Shown here: positions 44,056-56,200 of the stretch, in pieces | Numbering within the stretch: the first letter of the stretch is position 1 | Layout of the letters: every line of letters begins with the position of its first letter | Source of the DNA: VAXT01 sp963827725 | GTDB taxonomy: Bacteria; Actinomycetota; Thermoleophilia; Gaiellales; Gaiellaceae | Direction: 5' to 3' | Length of the DNA: 64,000 nucleotides | NCBI GenBank assembly: GCA_963827725.1 | Contig: CAWHBM010000001.1 | Coordinates: 1,612,001-1,676,000, forward strand | Made by a program: the position numbers and the translations under genes | Notes under the pieces: model-generated | What the model was told of the DNA's origin: nothing | Database searches by the model: none | What the model saw: the letters and a program-made list of their open reading frames with translations, nothing else

Positions 44056-45540
44056 ATGACCAACAAGCCCCCTCGGCTCACTCTCCGAATCGCCTGCTAC
44101 ACGGGCGCTGCGCTCCTGTTCGCGGCGGGTGCGATCCTCTGGTTCGTCAACCAGCGGGCCTTCGCCCAAGCCGAGAATCAGGCGGCGGCGCGCGCGCACT
44201 TCCTCGCAGACGTACTCCTGCGCGACCGGCTGATACAGGAGGACTTCGACAAGCCCGTCGCTGGCCAACGGCGCGCCGAGCTCGACGCGCTCTTCTTCAG
44301 AGCCGTCCAGGCCGAAGGAATCAAGCGTGTCAACCTGGTCGCGCCTTCGGGACTGATCACCTACTCGACCGAGCACCGCTTCATCGGAGAGCTGCCTCAC
44401 GGACGGGCCGACACCGTTGCAGCGGCCTTCGGCGGCCGCGAGATTCGCGCGGTCGAGACGACGGAGATCGAAGGCCGACGCGTGAAGGTCCTCGAGACCT
44501 ACCTGCCGGTGCTGTCGAAGGGCACGGATGACGCTCCCCTGGGTGTCTTCGAGCTCTACCAGGACTACGAGACCCGAGTCGCCGACCATGCCAGGAGCAC
44601 GGTGCTGCCCGTCGCCGGCTTCCTGCTCCTCGCTCTGTTCGTCCTCTGCGCCACGCTCGTGCCGATTCTTCGCCGTGTGACCGCTGCGGTCGAGGTTCGG
44701 AACCGCCGTCTCGTCCAGCAGGCCGTCACCCTCGAGCGCTCTCTCGCCACTGCCCAGGAGGCACGAAGCGAGGCAGAAGCCGCGCGAAGCACGATGGCCG
44801 AGCAGAACAAGCGTCTCCGCGAGCTCGACCGCCTGAAGGACGAGTTCCTCTCGCTGGTTTCCCACGAGCTGCGGACGCCGCTGACCTCGATCCGCGGCTA
44901 CCTCGACCTCGTGCTCGACGAGGAGGCCGGCAAGCTGAACGCCGAGCAGCGCCGGTTCCTCGAGGCCGTCGAGCGCAACTCCGGGCGACTGCTGCGCCTC
45001 GTCGGCGACCTGCTCTTCGTCGCCCAGGCCGATGCCGGCCGGCTTTCGCTCGAACAGGCGCAAGTGGACCTGGCGGAGCTGGCGGCCGACTGCGTGGAGG
45101 GGGTTGCTCCCGCTGCGGCCGAGAAGTCGATCAACCTCGTCCTGTCCGCGACGCAAGTGCCCGCGTTCGTCGGGGACCGAGGCCGTCTGGCCCAGGTTCT
45201 CGACAATCTCGTGTCGAACGCGCTCAAGTTCACGCCTGAAGGCGGGACCGTCGAAGTGAGCACGAAAGACAACGGCGACCACGTCTCGATCGAGGTCACG
45301 GACAACGGCATCGGCATTCCTGCCGCCGATCAGCCGCGCCTGTTCGAGCGCTTCTTCCGCTCCTCCGTGGCAGAGGAACAGGCGATCCCCGGCACCGGTC
45401 TCGGCCTGGCGATCGTGAAGGCGATCGTGGAGGCGCACAAGGGGAAGATCACGATCGAGAGCGAGCAGGGCGGCGGAACCACGTTCCGCGTCGACCTTCC
45501 GCTCGCGGCCGAGAGCGAGAGGGTCGAGGAAGCCGCATGA
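44056..45540 (+). CDS. sensor histidine kinase
   Basis: 494 residues from ATG 44056. Helix 1 at about residues 11-32, an extracytoplasmic sensor region of some 150 residues, helix 2 (STVLPVAGFLLLALFVLCATLV), a coiled coil, then HisKA with H270 in SLVSHELRTPLTSIRGYLDLV. HATPase boxes DNLVSNALKFTP (N), DNGIGIP (G1), LFERFFRS (F) and GTGLGLAIVKAI (G2) are complete. Overlaps the receiver gene by 4 nt (ATGA), making that receiver the likely partner. Signal unknown. ATG 44014 is an alternative start. Confidence 0.92.
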   Translation: MTNKPPRLTLRIACYTGAALLFAAGAILWFVNQRAFAQAENQAAARAHFLADVLLRDRLIQEDFDKPVAGQRRAELDALFFRAVQAEGIKRVNLVAPSGLITYSTEHRFIGELPHGRADTVAAAFGGREIRAVETTEIEGRRVKVLETYLPVLSKGTDDAPLGVFELYQDYETRVADHARSTVLPVAGFLLLALFVLCATLVPILRRVTAAVEVRNRRLVQQAVTLERSLATAQEARSEAEAARSTMAEQNKRLRELDRLKDEFLSLVSHELRTPLTSIRGYLDLVLDEEAGKLNAEQRRFLEAVERNSGRLLRLVGDLLFVAQADAGRLSLEQAQVDLAELAADCVEGVAPAAAEKSINLVLSATQVPAFVGDRGRLAQVLDNLVSNALKFTPEGGTVEVSTKDNGDHVSIEVTDNGIGIPAADQPRLFERFFRSSVAEEQAIPGTGLGLAIVKAIVEAHKGKITIESEQGGGTTFRVDLPLAAESERVEEAA

Positions 45541-45953
45541 TCGATTCGGAGCCCGGCTTTCGCCACCTCGTCCTCGTCGCCGACGACGACGAAGACATCC
45601 TCCAGCTCCTCACGTTTCGCCTCGAGCGGGCCGGATACGACGTCGTCCAGGCGCGAAACGGAAGCGAGGCGCTGCGGCTCGCGCTCAACCTCCTGCCCGC
45701 ACTCGCGGTCCTCGACGTCATGATGCCGGGGCTCACCGGCTTCGAGGTCACCAGCGAGTTGCGCCGCAACGAAGCGACGAGCACGACACCGATCATCCTC
45801 TTGACCGCGAAGGCGCAGGCGACCGACGTCGCCGGCGGCCTGGCAGCCGGAGCAGACGACTATGTGAAGAAGCCGTTCGACGCTCGTGACCTCACGGAGC
45901 GCGTCGACCGCCTGCTTCGCCCGCGGCTCGTCGCTCCCGCTCCCACGGATTAA
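45537..45953 (+). CDS. response regulator, receiver domain only
   Basis: 138 residues with no output domain. Acidic pocket ADDDED (16-20), phospho-acceptor D60 in VLDVMMPG, switch Thr in ILLTAK, and lysine of KKPF (K112). Probably passes the phosphate on or acts by protein contact. Coupled to the kinase by ATGA. Confidence 0.9.
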   Translation: MIDSEPGFRHLVLVADDDEDILQLLTFRLERAGYDVVQARNGSEALRLALNLLPALAVLDVMMPGLTGFEVTSELRRNEATSTTPIILLTAKAQATDVAGGLAAGADDYVKKPFDARDLTERVDRLLRPRLVAPAPTD

Positions 45954-45983
45954 GCCTTCCTAGCCGCCATCCTGGGAGCGAGC

Positions 45984-45989
45984 TAGGCT
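45984..45989 (+). promoter_or_regulatory. putative -10 box of the second receiver gene (leaderless)
   Basis: TAGGCT, 8 nt before GTG 45998. Confidence 0.35.
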
Positions 45990-45997
45990 CGCAAGGC

Positions 45998-46360
45998 GTG
46001 CCGAAGATCCTGATAGTCGAGGATGACCAGGACACTCGGCAGCTGCTCAAGGTCCGACTCGAAGCGGTCGGTTATGAGATCGCCTTCGCGTGGGATGCGG
46101 TCACCGCAGTCGCGATCGCGAGGGAGGAGCGTCCGGACCTGATCCTGCTCGACTTCGGCCTCCCCGGCGGCGACGGTGTCGTGGTCATGGAGCGGTTGAA
46201 GACATTCCCCGCGCTCGCTCACATCCCGGTCATCGTCGTCAGCGCACGCGAGCCGACGGCTACCGGAGAGCGCGCGCTCGTCGCGGGCGCCGCCGCCTTC
46301 GTCCAGAAGCCGATCGACAACGAGCAGCTGCTCGGCGCGATCCGCAGCGCCCTCGGCTAG
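45998..46360 (+). CDS. response regulator, receiver domain only
   Basis: 120 residues from GTG 45998. MPKILIVEDDQDT, phospho-acceptor D52 in LLDFGLPGGDG, VVSARE and K104 in QKPID. No output domain. Second single-domain receiver in a row, 44 bp after the first. It converges with the OmpR-type gene, 15 bp between stops. Confidence 0.9.
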   Translation: MPKILIVEDDQDTRQLLKVRLEAVGYEIAFAWDAVTAVAIAREERPDLILLDFGLPGGDGVVVMERLKTFPALAHIPVIVVSAREPTATGERALVAGAAAFVQKPIDNEQLLGAIRSALG

Positions 46361-46375
46361 CGTCCGCCCGATTGG

Positions 46376-47074
46376 TCAACGACCAGCCGGGCGGAAGCGG
46401 TACCCGAAGCCGCGGACCGTTTCGATCGGCGACTCGTCGCCGCGCTTGCCCAGCTTCCGGCGGAGGTAGCCGACGTAGAGCTTCACCTGGTCGCGGGACA
46501 CCGCGTGCGGATCGTCCCACGCGAGCTCGAGCAGCTGGTCCTGGCTGAGGACCTGATTCGGATTCTTGATGAACGCCTCCAGCAGGTTGTACTCGAGACG
46601 GGTCAGCGGGACCTGGTGCCCCTCGACGGCCGCTGTCCGCTGGACGAAGTCCACCTGCATGAACGAGTCCGTGTACGAGACGGGCTCGTCGTCGCGCGGC
46701 GCTCGGCGAAGCAGCGCCTCCACGCGGGCGACTAGCTCTTCGCGGTCGAACGGTTTCGTGACGTAGTCGTCGGCGCCGCCGCGCAGACCGCGGACCCGAT
46801 CGGACTCCGACTCGCGGGCGGTGAGCATGAGCACCGGCACCTCGCTCAGGTCCCGGATGCGCTCGAGCAACTCCCAGCCGTCGAGGTCGGGCATCGACAC
46901 GTCGAGGAGGACGAGGTCATGGTTGCCGTTGTGAAATGCGCGGAGCGCAGCGCGGCCGTCGGCCTGGTCGTCGACGTCGTATCCGGCGCGCTCGAGTAGG
47001 AGTCGAAGGAGAGCCCGAATGTCCTCGTCGTCGTCGACGACGAGCAGCTGAGGCTTGGTTCCGACGGGATTCAT
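46376..47074 (-). CDS. OmpR/PhoB-family response regulator
   Basis: 232 residues. Receiver with VVDDDEDIR and D58 in LLDVSMPDLDGWELL; switch MLTARE; K in TKPFDREELVARV. A winged-helix DNA-binding domain follows (LTRLEYNLLEAFIKNPNQVLSQDQLLELAW, and KLYVGYLRRKLG with the recognition helix and wing GFGYRF). Transcribed away from the giant surface-protein gene; two PHO-box-like 11-bp direct repeats lie in the shared upstream region. Confidence 0.93.
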   Translation of the reverse strand: MNPVGTKPQLLVVDDDEDIRALLRLLLERAGYDVDDQADGRAALRAFHNGNHDLVLLDVSMPDLDGWELLERIRDLSEVPVLMLTARESESDRVRGLRGGADDYVTKPFDREELVARVEALLRRAPRDDEPVSYTDSFMQVDFVQRTAAVEGHQVPLTRLEYNLLEAFIKNPNQVLSQDQLLELAWDDPHAVSRDQVKLYVGYLRRKLGKRGDESPIETVRGFGYRFRPAGR

Positions 47075-47108
47075 ACGTTGGGCGTCACTCGTCCGAGTGA
47101 TTTCGACG

Positions 47109-47130
47109 GCTCATACGGAATTCATACCTG
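47109..47130. promoter_or_regulatory. 11-bp direct repeats, possible OmpR/PhoB-type binding site
   Basis: GGCTCATACGG followed directly by AATTCATACCT: TCATAC at 47111 and 47122, 11 bp apart. This is the tandem arrangement bound by OmpR/PhoB-family regulators and resembles actinobacterial PHO-box units. It lies between the OmpR-type regulator and the giant surface gene. Confidence 0.4.
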
Positions 47131-47144
47131 CCTGCTGCCCCGCT

Positions 47145-47158
47145 TCCTACGCGTAGGA
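47145..47158. promoter_or_regulatory. perfect 14-bp palindrome
   Basis: TCCTACGCGTAGGA, 92 bp upstream of the surface-protein ATG. Possible operator; no protein can be named. Confidence 0.4.
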
Positions 47159-47232
47159 GCGAAAACGCGAAGCAGAGATGGCGAGCTACCCCCACGATTT
47201 GCGGCCGGCGAGAGCAGCGACTCTCGCACAGA

Positions 47233-47273
47233 ACCGAGGACAGTCGTCAATGCGGCAGACGACTGTCCTCGGT
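47233..47273 (+). promoter_or_regulatory. 16-bp inverted repeat enclosing the start codon of the giant surface gene
   Basis: ACCGAGGACAGTCGTC (47233-47248) and its exact complement GACGACTGTCCTCGGT (47258-47273) flank a 9-nt loop, AATGCGGCA, that contains the ATG. The GAGGA ribosome-binding site is inside the left arm. In RNA this would hide the site and display the ATG in the loop. Confidence 0.7.
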
Positions 47274-50200
47274 CTGCTTGCCTGCGTTCTCGCCGCCGCC
47301 TCGATGGTCTCGATCCAGGCGATGCGCAGCACGGATGGTCTCGCCAGTCAGCCGCTCCTCGCCGAGATCCTGGGCGCGCCGAAGCCGACTGCTTCGCTCG
47401 ACCGTCGGCCCGCCGACGGCGTTCGCGTCGGTGTCGCCCGGAAGGGCTTCCAGGTCTCCAACGGCCAGGTGCGCGTCTCGCTCGGAAGTGCCGGCGCCGA
47501 CGCCGCTACAGGTCGATGGGCTCGCTATTCACACGGCGTCGCCCGTAACACCTCGTTCGGTCGCGAGACGGTCGTCGTCACTCCTGAGAAGACCGAGCAG
47601 TTCCTGACCGTCGACCGCCGCCAGGGCCCAAGGACCTGGCGCTGGAATCTCGCATCACCAGGCCTGACGCCGCGCCTCGGCGACGACGGGGCTGTCGCCT
47701 TCCTGGGCGACAGCAAGCTCGCCGGGATGTACATCGAGCCCGTCGCGATCCTCGACGAGCGCGGCAAGGACATCACGCCGAAGGGCCTGAGCTGGTCGCT
47801 CCGCGGATCCGTCCTCGAGCTCCGGCTCGACGACTCCAAGCTTCCTCTTCCGTATGTGATCGACCCGGCCGTCAGCTATCGCCTGGCCCAGCCGAGCAAC
47901 AACGGCGCCGCCGGCGCCGCGAGCATCACCATGAACAGGCCGGCCGGAGTCGTGCAGAACGACCTCCTCTTCATGCACATCTCAGCTCGCGGCGGCAGCA
48001 ACATGACGATCGTCACGCCTACCGGCTGGACGTTGCTGCGGAACGTGAACAACAACACGGTGACGCGCCTCGCGACCTTCTACAAGATCGCCACGGGCAG
48101 CGAGCCGGGCTCGTACGCCGTCACGTTCGGTGGCGGGACTCCGAGCCAGCAGGCCGTCGGCGCCATCACCGCCTACTACGGAGTGAAGGCGAACACGGCG
48201 CCAGGCCCGCTCGGCGTGAACGGCGCGACGGGCACGGGGAACACAGCCACTCCCACGGCCGGCACGATCACCGTGGCCGCCAACGCGCTCGTGATCGCGG
48301 CCTATTCACACGGCATCGGCAACGGCGCGGCGAGCAGCCAGATGTTCACGACGGCCGCCGGCATGAACGAGCGGTACGACAACCAGTCTCAGAACGCAAC
48401 GGCCGCGAACCGCTCGAGCGTCGCGGGCGACGACATCCTCTCTGCCACCGCGGGGGCGACCGGCGCCAAGGCTGTCACGGCCAGCGCGTCGGCCCGCTGG
48501 GTCGCGCACCAGGTCTCGTTCAACGTCGATGACGTCAACCCCCTCTCGACGACGACCTTCCCGGTCGGAGCCGCGAGCTACAACGCGGCGGGCTGGGCGG
48601 CGGGTTGCGCGCCGGACGGCATCTGCGGCACTGCGTCCGACAACGACTCGTCGGTGCTGCAGGTCGATGTCTCGATCCGCCAGGGCGCCGGCAACTACTG
48701 GAACGGCACGTCGTTCGCGAGCGCGACTGAAGTGTGGAACCTCGCGACCGGGACGACGACCTGGAACTACGGATTCACCGCGTTCCCGGCAGACGGCAGC
48801 TACACGGTGCGGGTACGGACGACCGACACCGCCGCCAACGCGCCGATTTCGAGCGTCACTTTCACCTACGACACCGCGGCGCCTGCGCTTCCCGCCTCGC
48901 TTGCGTCCAGCCCGGTTTCGCCGGCCAATGACAACAACCCCGAGATCTCGGGCACGGCCGAAGCCGGCTCCACGGTTCGCGTGTACGCGACTGCCGACTG
49001 CTCCGGCGGCGCGGCTGCCACGGGTACCGCCGCCGCGTTTGCCTCGCCGGGCTTGACGGTCGCGGTAGCCGACGACTCGAGCACGACTTTCAAGGCAACG
49101 GCCACTGATGCTGCAGGAAACGTCTCCGGCTGCTCGGCCTCCTCTGTTACATACGTCGAGGACTCGACAGCGCCGGCGCTTCCCGCTTCGCTCGCCTCGA
49201 GCCCGGTAGGCCCCGCGAACGACAACAACCCGGAGATCTCGGGCACTGCCGAGGCTGGCTCGACGGTTCGCGTCTACACGACCGCCGGTTGCACGGGCGG
49301 CGCGGCCGCAACGGGTACCGCGGTTGCCTTCGCTTCGCCTGGCTTCACGATCGCAGTCGCCGACGACTCGAGCACGACCTTCAAGGCAACGGCCACTGAT
49401 GCGGCCGGCAACGTCTCGGGCTGCTCGGCCTCTTCGGTTACATACGTCGAAGACTCGACGGCGCCGGGACTGGCGACCTCGCTCGCATCGAGCCCCGCTA
49501 GCCCAGCGAACGACAACAACCCCGAGATCTCGGGCACCGCCGAGGCCGGCTCCACGGTTCGCGTTTACACGACCGCCGGCTGCACCGGCGGCGCGGCTGC
49601 AACCGGTACCGCCGCGGCATTCGCTTCGCCTGGCTTCACGATCGCAGTCGCCGACGACACTTCGACCACTTTCAAGGCGACTGCGACAGATGCAGCCGGC
49701 AACGTCTCGGGCTGCTCGGCCTCTTCTGTTACATACGTGGAGGACTCGACGGCGCCGGCGCTTCCCGCTTCGCTCGCCTCCAGCCCCGTTGGCCCCGCCA
49801 ACGACAACAACCCGGAGATCTCCGGCACTGCCGAGGCCGGCTCGACGGTCAGGGTCTACACGACTGCCGGCTGTACGGGCGGCGCGGCCGCAACGGGTAC
49901 CGCGGCTGCCTTCGCAAGCCCAGGCTTCACGATCGCGGTCGCAAGCGACTCGAGCACGACCTTCAAGGCAACGGCCACGGATGCTGCGGGCAACGTCTCG
50001 GGCTGCTCGTCGTCTTCTGTTACTTACGTAGAGGACTCGACGGCGCCTGGGCTTCCCGGCTCGCTCGCCTCCAGCCCCGTTGGCCCGGCGAATGACAACA
50101 ACCCAGAGATCTCTGGCAGCGCCGAGGCCGGTTCGACGGTTCGCGTCTACACAACCGCGGGCTGCACCGGCGGCGCGGCTGCAACGGGAACGGCCGCCGC

Positions 50201-53200
50201 ATTCGCTTCGCCTGGCTTCACGATCGCGGTTGCAGGTGACTCGAGCACGACCTTCAAGGCAACGGCAACTGATGCCGCCGGCAACGTTTCCGGTTGCTCG
50301 TCGTCTTCTGTTACCTACGTCGAGGACTCGACCGCGCCTGGGCTCCCTGCTTCGCTCGCCTCCTCACCTGCGTCGCCGGCCAACGACAACAACCCGGAGA
50401 TCTCGGGCACCGCCGAGGCCGGCTCGACGGTTCGCGTTTACACGACTGCCGGCTGCACGGGCGGCGCCGCTGCAACCGGGACTGCCGCGGCATTCGCTTC
50501 GCCTGGCTTCACGATCGCGGTCTCCGACGACACTTCAACCACTTTCAAGGCGACTGCGACAGATGCAGCAGGCAACGTTTCCGGCTGCTCAGCCTCTTCT
50601 GTTACATACCTAGAGGACTCGACGGCGCCGGGGCTCCCCGCTTCGCTCGCTTCCAGCCCAGCAGGCCCAGCCAACGACAACAACCCGGAGATCTCGGGCA
50701 CCGCCGAGGCCGGCTCGACGGTTCGGGTCTACACGACTGCTGACTGCTCGGGCGGCGCGGCTGCAACCGGCACCGCGGCGGTCTTCTCAAGCCCGGGCCT
50801 GACGATCGCAGTCGCGGGCGACAGCTCGACAACTTTCAAGGCCACGGCTACCGACGCCGCAGGAAACGTGTCCGGCTGCTCGGCGAGCTCCGTCACCTAC
50901 GTGGAGGACTCGACCGCGCCGGGGCTACCCGCCGCGCTCGCTTCGAGCCCGGTTGGCCCAGCGAACGACAACGACCCGGAGATCTCGGGCACGGCCGAGG
51001 CAGGCTCGACGGTCAGGGTCTACACGACTTCCGACTGCTCCGGCGGCGCGGCTGCGACCGGGACCGCAGCTGCCTTCTCGAGCCCGGGCCTGACGATCGC
51101 AGTCGCGGGCGACAGCTCGACAACTTTCAAGGCCACGGCTACCGACGCCGCAGGAAACGTCTCCGGCTGCTCGGCAAGCTCCGTCACCTACGTGGAGGAC
51201 TCGACCGCGCCGGGGCTACCCGCCGCGCTCGCTTCGAGCCCGGTTGGCCCAGCGAACGACAACGACCCGGAGATCTCGGGCACGGCCGAGGCAGGCTCGA
51301 CGGTTCGGGTCTACACGACTTCTGACTGCTCCGGCGGCGCCGCTGCAACGGGTACCGCCGCGGCATTTGCTTCGCCGGGCTTCACGATCGCGGTTGCCGG
51401 CGACTCGAGCACGACCTTCAAGGCAACGGCCACGGATGCTGCGGGCAACGTCTCGGGCTGCTCGGCCTCCTCTGTTACATACGTCGAGGACTCGACGGCG
51501 CCGGGCCTACCCGCTTCGCTCGCTTCCAGCCCCGTTGGGCCAGCGAACGACAACAACCCGGAGATCTCGGGCACCGCCGAGGCCGGCTCGACAGTTCGGG
51601 TCTACACGACTTCCGACTGCTCCGGGGGCGCCGCTGCAACCGGCACGGCGGCTGCCTTCTCGAGCCCCGGCCTGACGATTGCGGTCACCGACGACACCTC
51701 GACCACTTCCAAGGCAACAGCCACGGACGCCGCCGGCAACGTCTCGGGCTGCTCGGCGAGCTCCGTCACCTACGTCGAGGACTCAACGGCGCCGGCGCTG
51801 CCGGGCTCGCTCGCTTCCAGCCCGGCTGGCCCAGCGAACGACAACAACCCGGAGATCTCGGGCACCGCCGAGGTCGGGTCGACGGTGAGGATCTACACGA
51901 CAGCCGACTGCTCCGGCGCGCCCAACGCGAACGGCACCGCGGCTGCGTTTGCTTCGCCCGGGATCACGGCTTCGGTCTCCGACGACACATCCACGACCTT
52001 CAAGGCGACCGCAACCGACGCGGCCGGAAACGTCTCGGGCTGCTCGTCGAGCTCGGTCATCTACGTCGAGGACTCGAGCGATCCAGGCGCTCCGGCAAGT
52101 CTCGCCTCCACGCCGGCCTCCCCTGCGAACGACAACAACCCCAAGATCACGGGCACTGCCGAGGCCGGGTCGACGGTCAAGCTGTACTCGACGAGCGACT
52201 GCTCCGGCGCCCCGACGGCCTCCGGCACCGCCGCCGCCTTCGCAAGCCCGGGGATCACGGTCAGCGTCTCCGACGACACGACGACGACCTTCAAGGCCAC
52301 CGCAACCGACGCCTCGGGCAACACGGGCAGCTGCTCCTCGAGCTCCGTCACGTACGTCGAGGACTCGACGGCGCCTGCGCAGCCGAATGGCTTCGACTCG
52401 GCTCCGGCTTCCCCCGCCAACGACAACTCGCCGAAGATTTCAGGTGCGGCTGAAGCGAGCGCGACGGTCAGGCTGTATACGACGAGCGACTGCTCGGGCG
52501 CGCCGGTTGCTTCCGGCACGGCCGCAGCGTTCAGCTCGCCGGGCCTGGCTGTCGCCGTCTCGGACGACTCCACGACCACTTTCAAGGCGACGGCGACCGA
52601 CGTTGCGGGCAACGTCAGCGGCTGCTCGAGCCCCTACGTGTACGTCGAGGACTCGACCGTCCCGAGCTCCACGATCGGCTTCCCCTCCGCCGGTGGCAAC
52701 TACGCGCCAAGCGCGTGGAACGCGGGCTGCGCGAGCGCCGGCTTCTGCGGCACCGCCTCGGACGGGACCGGCTCGGGCCTTCAGAAGGTCGAGATCTCCA
52801 TCCGCCGCGGCACGGGCAACTACTACGACGGCTCCTCTTTCTCGAGTGGCAGCGAGGTCTACCTGGCGGCCACCGGCACCGCCTCCTGGAGCTACGACTT
52901 CGCAACCACGGAGTTCCCGGTGGACGGGAGCTACACGATTCACGTCAAGGCGACCGACAACGCCGGCAACGTCGAGGTCTTCTCCTCGCGCACCTTCGTC
53001 TACGACGCCTCGGCCCCCACGGTCCCGAGCCTCGCCTTCTCTGCATTCACGAACGCGAGCGCGACGGGCCAGACGGTCTTCTATCCCCCGGCAGCGCAGG
53101 CGGCTTCACGGTCGGCGCCTCCTCGAGCGATCCCGATTCGGGCATCTCCGGCTACGCCTTCCCCGCACTCGGCGCCGGCTGGAGCGGCAGTCAGAGCGGC

Positions 53201-56200
53201 TCGAGCTACGACTACACCTTCAACGGAAGCGCGGGCGACCCGGCCGAGCCGAACAACGTCAGCGTCCAGAACAATGCCGGCCTTTCCTCGAGCGCGAGCT
53301 TCACCGTCACGCCCGACGGAGCGGCGCCCATCAGCTCGATCGCCTGCGACGGCGCGTCCTGCGCAGGTAGCTGGTACACGAGCGCGGTCTCGGTCACCCT
53401 CGCGGCCAACGACGGCGCCGGCTCTGGCGTCCAGGAGATCAAGTACACGACAGACGGCTCCGACCCGAGCCCGGTCAACGGCACGGTCTACTCGGCGCCG
53501 TTCAGCCTCGGCGCGACGACCACGGTCAAGTTCCGCTCCTACGACGCGGTCGGCAACGAAGAGGCAGTCGCCTCTCAGCTCGTGCGGATCGACGACTCGG
53601 CACCGAGCGCTCCTGCGCTGACACTCTCGGAGAGCCCCGCGAGCCCGAACCAGCACGTCGCGGGGACGACGCTCTTCTACAACCCGCAGGGCGGGAACAG
53701 CGGTAGCTTCACGGTGGACGCCGCAACGAGCGACGCGCAGTCCGGGATCGACAAGGTCAACTTCCCGAGCCTGACCGGAATGACGGGCGGCGGCGACGAT
53801 TCGTCGAGCCCGTACCAGGGCGCCTACTCCTGGACGGCTTCGAGCAGCGCCTCGGGCTCGCAGACCGTCAACTCGGTGAACAACGCCGGTCTTTCGACCA
53901 GCACGCCGTTTACTGCCAGCCCCGACACGGCTCCGCCGAGCACCGGCTTCGTCAGCTACCCGGCCGGCTACGCGAGCGGCTCCGTGACGATCACGACCGA
54001 CGACGGCACCGACGCGCTTTCAGGCGTGAACGCGGCGACCGGCGTCCTCGAGCGAGACGAGACGAACCTCGTCGGCGGCAACTGCGACCCGTTCACGGGC
54101 GCGTGGAGCGTCGTCAGCTCCCCCGATTCGACGATCACCTCGGGCAATTGCTACCGCTACCGCTATCGCATCTCGGACAACGTCGGCAACGAGGCGATCT
54201 ACACCTCGGGCAACGTCGTCAAGGTCTCCACCGGCGCGCCGAGCGCTCCCGAGCTCACGCTCGCAGAGACGCCAGGCAGCGCCAACCAGTACCTCACCGG
54301 CACGACGCTCTTCTACAACCCGCAGGGTGGGAACTCGGGCACCTTCACCGTCACCGCGGATGTCACCGATTCCGGCGGCTCCGGCGTGGACAAGATCAGC
54401 TTCCCGAGCCTGACCGGGATGACGGGCGGCGGCGACGACACGACGAGCCCGTACCAGGGCGTCTACGACTGGAACAACGGCAGCTCCGCCTCGGGCGCCC
54501 AGACCGTGACCGTCCTGAACAACGCCGGCTTCACGAGCCAGGCCAGCTTCACGCTCACGCCCGACACGGCGCCGCCGACCGGCCAGGACGCCTCGGTCAC
54601 GGGTGGCTACTACACGAGCCTGTCCGTGCCGGTCACCCTCCAGAACGGGACGGACGCTCTCTCGGGGATCGATCCTTCCTCGGGAATCGTCGAGCGCGAG
54701 TCCGGGACGCTCTCGAACGGAAACTGCGTCGCCTGGAGCGGCAGCTTCGTGCCGGTCACGCTCTCCGGCGGGGAAGACACGACGGTTGCCTCGAACAGCT
54801 GCTACCGCTACCGCTACGTCATCTCCGACCGCGTCGGCAACCAGACCGGCCCGTCTTCACCAAGCCCGGACGCGAAGGTCGACGCGACGACCCCGGTCAC
54901 GAGCGACGACGCTCCCGGCGGGTGGCAGAGCGCGGCCGTGACGGTCACCCTCTCGGTCACCGAGACCGGCTCGGGCATCGCCTCAACCGTGTACCGCGTC
55001 GACGGCGGCTCCTTCCAGGGCGGCACCTCGGTCTTGATCCCGGCACCGGCCGATCACTCGAACGACGGCGTGCACACAGTTGAGTACAGGACAACCGACA
55101 ACGCCGGAAACGTCGAGACGCTGCGCTCCGCGACGGTGCGCATCGACACGACGCTTCCGGCAACGACCGACGACGCGCCGGGCGGCTGGCAGCCCTCGGC
55201 GGTGACCGTGACGCTCACTCCGGCGGACGCGCTCTCGGGTATCGCCTCCACCCAGTACCGCATCGACGGCGGCTCGTTCCAGGGCGGCACGTCGGTTGCG
55301 ATCCCGGCCCCTGCCGATCACTCGAACGACGGCGCGCACACGATCGAGTACCGCTCGACCGACAACGCGGGCAACGTCGAGCCGCTCCAGACGGCGACCG
55401 TCCGCATCGACACCACGCTCCCGGCCGGCGCGCTCACGGCGCCTGCGGACGGCGCGCACGTGAACGGCCCGGTCGCGATCTCCGCCGCCGCGAGCGACCT
55501 GCCTTCGGGCGTCGCCTCGGTCGAGTTCTTCGTGCGGCCCAACGGCTCCGGCTCCTTCACCAGCATCTCGACCGACACGACGGCACCCTATGACGCGAGC
55601 TGGGATTCAACGGCCGCGCCGGAAGGCAACGCGGAGTTGAAGGTCGTCGTCGTCGACAACGCCGGCCTGTCGGTGACCTCTGCGATCCGGACTGTCGTCG
55701 TCGACAACCCGCCTGTGCCGACGCTCGACGACCCGGGCGCCAACGTCCTGGGGACGGTCACCCTGACCGCCTCGTCCCAGCCCGACACGACCCAGGTCGT
55801 GTTCGAGCGCAGCCCGGCCGGCGCCGGAACGTGGACTCAGATCGCAACGGATGCGACCGCGCCGTTCACGGCTGACTTCGACACGAGCGGCGTCCCCGAC
55901 GGGAGCTACGACCTGCGCGTCGTCGCAACCGACGGCGGTTCGTTCAACGGCACGAGCCCGCTGCGCACCTCACGCGTGGACAACACCGCACCGGCAGTCA
56001 TGTTGAGCGACCCGGAGAACGGCGACGTCGTCGGCGGGCCAAACGTCCATCTTGCGGCCCTCGCGACGGATGGCGGCTCAGGTATCGGCTCCGTACTTTT
56101 CGAGCAGCGGCCGGCAGGCGGCGGAGCCTTCGCGGCCATCGGCACCGACACAGCAGCCCCGTACGAGTCCAGCTGGGATGCCAGCGGCCTCAGCGGTAGC

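Noticed and set aside
47071..47076. A third TCATAC copy upstream of the OmpR-type gene
   Set aside because: It contains the start codon of that gene itself, so it was not counted as part of the direct-repeat site.
48882..52661. Regular 291-bp repetition that could be taken for a CRISPR-like or satellite array
   Set aside because: The repeats are in one continuous reading frame with synonymous differences and encode Ig-like protein domains; there are no short direct repeats with unique spacers.
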